Part shown: positions 6,361-9,074 of the stretch, piece after piece
Numbering within the stretch: position 1 is the first letter of the stretch
Layout of the letters: each line of letters starts with the position of its first letter
NCBI RefSeq assembly: GCF_040392825.1
Contig: NZ_JBEBVH010000165.1
Location: 1-9,074 of the forward strand
Direction: 5' to 3'
Length of the DNA: 9,074 nt
Source: Pseudopedobacter sp040392825
Lineage (GTDB): Bacteria > Bacteroidota > Bacteroidia > Sphingobacteriales > Sphingobacteriaceae
Notes under the pieces: generated by a model
The model's database searches: none
What the model saw: only the letters and a program-made list of their open reading frames with translations
Told to the model about the DNA's origin: nothing
Position numbers and translations under genes: made by a program

Positions 6361-6565
6361 TTCTGTCAAAATTTCTGATTCTGCGTAACAAAACTACAAT
6401 TCTGTCAGTCCGTTAATTATTTACTAAAAGAATTTTATTATTATTGAGATAGAAAAAATCAGGACTAATGGTTTATAAAGCCTTTTTCCTCCTTTTTTGA
6501 TGATATTACAAGACCAAGAGGGGAACGATTTTTGAACTTTGAATTTTGATTAATTAGAAAAAACT
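6361..6565. other. Intergenic region between GNAT and metallopeptidase genes
   Basis: These 205 bases hold no credible gene. TTCTGTCA occurs twice (6361-6368, 6400-6407). A weak 5-bp hairpin (GGTTTATAAAGCC, 6470-6482) followed by five T could end the GNAT operon. A period-7 TTTGAAC/TTTGAAT/TTTGATT run (6531-6551) lies just before the metallopeptidase gene. The metallopeptidase promoter must be here, but I cannot place a convincing -7 box. Confidence 0.35.
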
Positions 6566-7252
6566 ATGGCATTAATTCTTTTTATTGGTATTGCAGTTAT
6601 CAGTTTCATTGTACAGTGGAGATTTAAGAGCAAATTCAAGCAATTCTCTGAAATTCCGCTCAGCTCTGGCATGAGTGGAGCCGAGATTGCTGAAAAAATG
6701 TTACACGACAACGGAATTTATGATGTTGAAATTATTTCTGTCGAAGGGCAACTGACAGATCATTATAACCCACAAAACAGAACAGTAAATTTATCTCCGG
6801 ATGTTTATCACGGAAGAAGTATTGCTGCTGCTGCTGTTGCGGCCCACGAATGTGGTCACGCTGTACAACATGCCAGAGCATATAGCTGGTTACAGTTCAG
6901 ATCTGCAATGGTTCCTATTGTGAGCATTGCTTCTAACTTAGTGCAATGGGTGTTAATGATAGGCGTTTTGTTAATGGCTTTTGGTGGTAATCCTTATGTT
7001 TTAGCAATTGGGGTTGGTGCTTTGGCTATCACAACAATTTTCAGCTTTGTTACCCTTCCTGTAGAATTTGACGCAAGTAACAGGGCTTTAGCCTGGTTAC
7101 AGGCAAACAAAGGTATTATGCAAACAACTGTTGAACATCAACAGGCTAAAAACGCTTTATGGTGGGCTGCTATGACTTATGTTGTTGCTGCACTTTCATC
7201 TTTAGCAACTTTAGTTTATTATGCTTCTATGTTGTTAGGCAGAAGAGACTAA
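6566..7252 (+). CDS. Membrane zinc metallopeptidase, YugP family (Zn_peptidase_2)
   Basis: A 228-residue integral membrane protein of COG2738/Zn_peptidase_2. The zinc site is the HExxH motif HECGH (94-98) with Glu95 as catalytic base, and Glu167 in LPVEFDAS is the likely third ligand. Four membrane segments are visible: about 1-17, 113-139, 141-163 and 199-222. The family LPVEFDAS motif after the third segment is well conserved. Full length agrees with family members of about 225-235 residues. The family is widespread but its physiological substrate is poorly known; a role in membrane or secreted protein turnover is inference. The ATG follows an A-rich stretch, as is normal for Bacteroidota, with no Shine-Dalgarno. 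The gene appears monocistronic and ends 26 bp before a strong terminator. Confidence 0.92.
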   Translation: MALILFIGIAVISFIVQWRFKSKFKQFSEIPLSSGMSGAEIAEKMLHDNGIYDVEIISVEGQLTDHYNPQNRTVNLSPDVYHGRSIAAAAVAAHECGHAVQHARAYSWLQFRSAMVPIVSIASNLVQWVLMIGVLLMAFGGNPYVLAIGVGALAITTIFSFVTLPVEFDASNRALAWLQANKGIMQTTVEHQQAKNALWWAAMTYVVAALSSLATLVYYASMLLGRRD

Positions 7253-7277
7253 TTTTAATTTTAGATTTTTTAAACAT

Positions 7278-7309
7278 AAAAAGGCCGGTGATGATTCACC
7301 GGCTTTTTT
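7278..7309. terminator. Strong bidirectional terminator between convergent genes
   Basis: A 14-bp stem (7278-7291 with 7296-7309) has a TGAT loop; the GC-rich core GCCGGTGA/TCACCGGC is flanked by an A-run on the left and T-run on the right. The stem has one G-T wobble and no mismatch. A T-run occurs on either strand's 3' side, so it can end both the metallopeptidase transcript and the GH13 transcript, which converge here. Confidence 0.9.
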
Positions 7310-7345
7310 ATTTAATTTACAGTATCTGTGTTCCATTATAATGCC

Positions 7346-9025
7346 TTAATCCGCCATCTTTAATATCGCAGCCTGATAAGGCTTTAATATTGGTTGTGTT
7401 AGGTTAAGATCGTTATAATTAGAAATTATCAATTGAGCATGCCGAATATCTTCCGCTAAGGTTATACTGGCATCAGAATCTGTAAAATTTAAAAGAATAA
7501 TAAAATCTCCGTTTACATCTTTTCGTTTATAAGTGTATACTGCCTTGTTGGTTACGTCGAGCAGCTGATATTCGCCATAAATTAAGGTTTTGTGTTCTTT
7601 CCTTAAGGCTATTAATTTCCGGAAATAATTGAGCACACTGCTTTCGTCTTCTTCTTGCTTAACTGCATTAATCTCTTTATAATCCGGGTTTACTTTTATC
7701 CACGAGGTTCCTTCGGTAAAGCCCGCATTTTTGGTATCATCCCACTGAAAAGGTGTTCTTCCGTTATCTCTTGCCGTGAGCTTTTGTACGTTTAAAAAAT
7801 GCTGCAAATCTCCGCCTGTAGACTTCAGGTATTGGTGCATGTTGATACTTTCGATATCACGATAGTCGGCAATATTATCAAACTTGATATTGGCCATACC
7901 AATTTCATCACCATAATAAATAAAAGGTGTTGCCCGCATGGTCAAGAGAAATGTATGTAGCAGTTTTGCTGATACATCGCGATATTCCGGCAAATCGTTA
8001 CCCCAACGCGTGAGCATTCTGGGCTGATCATGATTACCCAAATAGATGGTTCCCCACCCTTTCCCAAAGGCTTTATCCCATTTGGTATAAACCTGTTTAA
8101 ATTCCAACAGACTAAATCCATCGGGGTGTAACTCCTTAAAACCGCCCGGAACGTAGCCTATACTCATTCCCTCAAAATGATAAAGCATATCCAATTCCTC
8201 TCTTTCCGGATCTATATACAAGTGTACATCTTCTGTTTTTACACCAACTCCTTCTGCTATGCTCACCGTTTTGGGATATCTGCTTAATACTTCTTTGTTC
8301 ATTTCCTTTAGGTAAGCATGAAGGTTTGGTCCCTGCGCATAAAAGTCTCCGAAATTACCATTGTATTTATGGGGAATTTCTGGAAAGGTGGTATCCTTTG
8401 ATATAAATGGTATAACATCCATACGGAAACCATCTACACCTTTATCATACCAGAATTTGATTATCCTATAGATCTCTTTTCTTAAATTGGGGTTTTCCCA
8501 ATTCAGGTCTGGTTGCTTTCTGGAAAAATAGTGCAGATAAAAAGCATTGGTTTGTGGATCATACTTCCATGCATCGCGGTCAATATCAAAATAGCTTTCC
8601 CGCTGCGATGGTTTACCATTTTCGGCAGGCCACCAATGGTAGTAGTCCCTGTATGGATTGTCTCGTGACTTTCTGGATTCCTGAAACCAGGGATGCTCAT
8701 CACTACTATGGTTGGCTACCAAATCAAGAATCAACTTTATATCTCTCTTATGCAAACCGGCCAAAAGCTCATCAAAATCAGCCATGCTTCCAAATTCGGG
8801 CATGATATTGCAATAGTCTGAAATATCGTAGCCATTATCATCATTCGGTGAAGTAAATATCGGGTTCAGCCAAACAGCATCTATTCCCAAACTTTCCAGA
8901 TAATCCAGTTTAGAAATGATTCCTCTTAAATCTCCTACTCCGTCATGATTACTGTCTTTAAAACTGCGTGGATAAATCTGATAGATAACCGCTTCTTTCC
9001 ACCATGTATGCTCGTTTTCCTGCAT
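7346..9025 (-). CDS. GH13 alpha-glucosidase, probably oligo-1,6-glucosidase type
   Basis: A 559-residue retaining glycoside hydrolase of family GH13, without signal peptide, so cytoplasmic. It frees glucose from the non-reducing end of short alpha-glucans. The TIM barrel shows a calcium loop DSNHDGVGD (24-32), region I DLVANH (101-106), region II GFRMDV (199-204, nucleophile Asp203), region III AEGVG (acid/base Glu258) and region IV NHDQPR (331-336, stabiliser Asp333). QPDLNW (171-176) is the region V signature of the oligo-1,6-glucosidase subfamily. Domain B lies at about 107-175 and a C-terminal beta-sandwich at about 475-559. Val204 next to the nucleophile is the residue that favours alpha-1,6 bonds in this group, suggesting isomaltose or panose as substrate, though related maltases and trehalulose-type enzymes are possible. 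It is full length, and its neighbours upstream lie outside the window. Confidence 0.92.
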   Translation of the reverse strand: MQENEHTWWKEAVIYQIYPRSFKDSNHDGVGDLRGIISKLDYLESLGIDAVWLNPIFTSPNDDNGYDISDYCNIMPEFGSMADFDELLAGLHKRDIKLILDLVANHSSDEHPWFQESRKSRDNPYRDYYHWWPAENGKPSQRESYFDIDRDAWKYDPQTNAFYLHYFSRKQPDLNWENPNLRKEIYRIIKFWYDKGVDGFRMDVIPFISKDTTFPEIPHKYNGNFGDFYAQGPNLHAYLKEMNKEVLSRYPKTVSIAEGVGVKTEDVHLYIDPEREELDMLYHFEGMSIGYVPGGFKELHPDGFSLLEFKQVYTKWDKAFGKGWGTIYLGNHDQPRMLTRWGNDLPEYRDVSAKLLHTFLLTMRATPFIYYGDEIGMANIKFDNIADYRDIESINMHQYLKSTGGDLQHFLNVQKLTARDNGRTPFQWDDTKNAGFTEGTSWIKVNPDYKEINAVKQEEDESSVLNYFRKLIALRKEHKTLIYGEYQLLDVTNKAVYTYKRKDVNGDFIILLNFTDSDASITLAEDIRHAQLIISNYNDLNLTQPILKPYQAAILKMAD

Positions 9026-9028
9026 AAG

Positions 9029-9047
9029 CTGTTTTATTGGAAAACAG
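9029..9047 (-). repeat. 7-bp inverted repeat just upstream of the GH13 start
   Basis: CTGTTTT (9029-9035) and AAAACAG (9041-9047) form a perfect inverted repeat with a 5-nt loop. On the minus strand it ends 3 nt before the GH13 ATG at 9025. It could be an operator half-site pair or an mRNA hairpin at the ribosome-binding region. No function is shown by the sequence. Confidence 0.4.
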
Positions 9048-9074
9048 AGGTAAAGTAGATTGTGTTTGTGGAAA

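Noticed and set aside
8503..8805. Open frames on both strands inside the GH13 gene
   Set aside because: They are shadows of the conserved barrel region of the glucosidase.
1..9074. Mobile element, CRISPR array, tRNA, riboswitch, toxin-antitoxin or defence system
   Set aside because: No transposase or integrase motifs, spaced repeat array, tRNA-like cloverleaf or T-loop, or paired small toxin-antitoxin genes were found. No thiamine-type riboswitch is seen before the TPK-like gene, whose upstream gap is one base.

Overview
The window looks like chromosomal DNA from a Bacteroidota bacterium, most likely of the Pedobacter/Sphingobacteriaceae type. The signs are the moderately low GC, short AT-rich intergenic gaps, very few Shine-Dalgarno sequences, a TAnnTTTG-type -7 box, a DUF3127 protein, and proteins with a typical Bacteroidota flavour. 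It reads as ordinary core-genome sequence. I see no transposase, integrase, phage gene, CRISPR array, tRNA or rRNA, and no obvious block of foreign base composition.

Layout, left to right. Positions 1-239 are non-coding, with a 10-bp inverted repeat that may end an upstream gene. A secreted esterase of the PHB-depolymerase/LpqC type (240-1007, +) runs tail to tail into a two-component operon on the minus strand. In that operon a sensor histidine kinase (1715-3568) overlaps its OmpR-family response regulator (1024-1722) by 8 bp. The kinase promoter region holds a -7 box and a perfect heptamer direct repeat with a 10-bp period, which is a good candidate for autoregulation. A terminator at 3632-3667 separates the operon from a DUF3127 protein (3696-4070, -) whose C-terminal tip copies that of SSB.

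Divergent from it is a tight plus-strand operon: a THUMP-domain rRNA methyltransferase (4138-5301), a thiamine-pyrophosphokinase-like protein with eroded catalytic motifs (5303-5875), and a GNAT acetyltransferase (5872-6360). After about 200 non-coding bases comes a membrane zinc metallopeptidase of the YugP family (6566-7252, +). It is followed by a 14-bp terminator hairpin shared with the convergent GH13 alpha-glucosidase (7346-9025, -), whose sequence suggests alpha-1,6 specificity.

These units are largely independent: envelope signalling, RNA modification, membrane proteolysis and sugar hydrolysis. I do not see a new multi-gene system. The items most worth following are the direct repeat in front of the two-component operon, the SSB-like tip on the DUF3127 protein, and the degenerate TPK-like protein inside the rRNA-methyltransferase operon.
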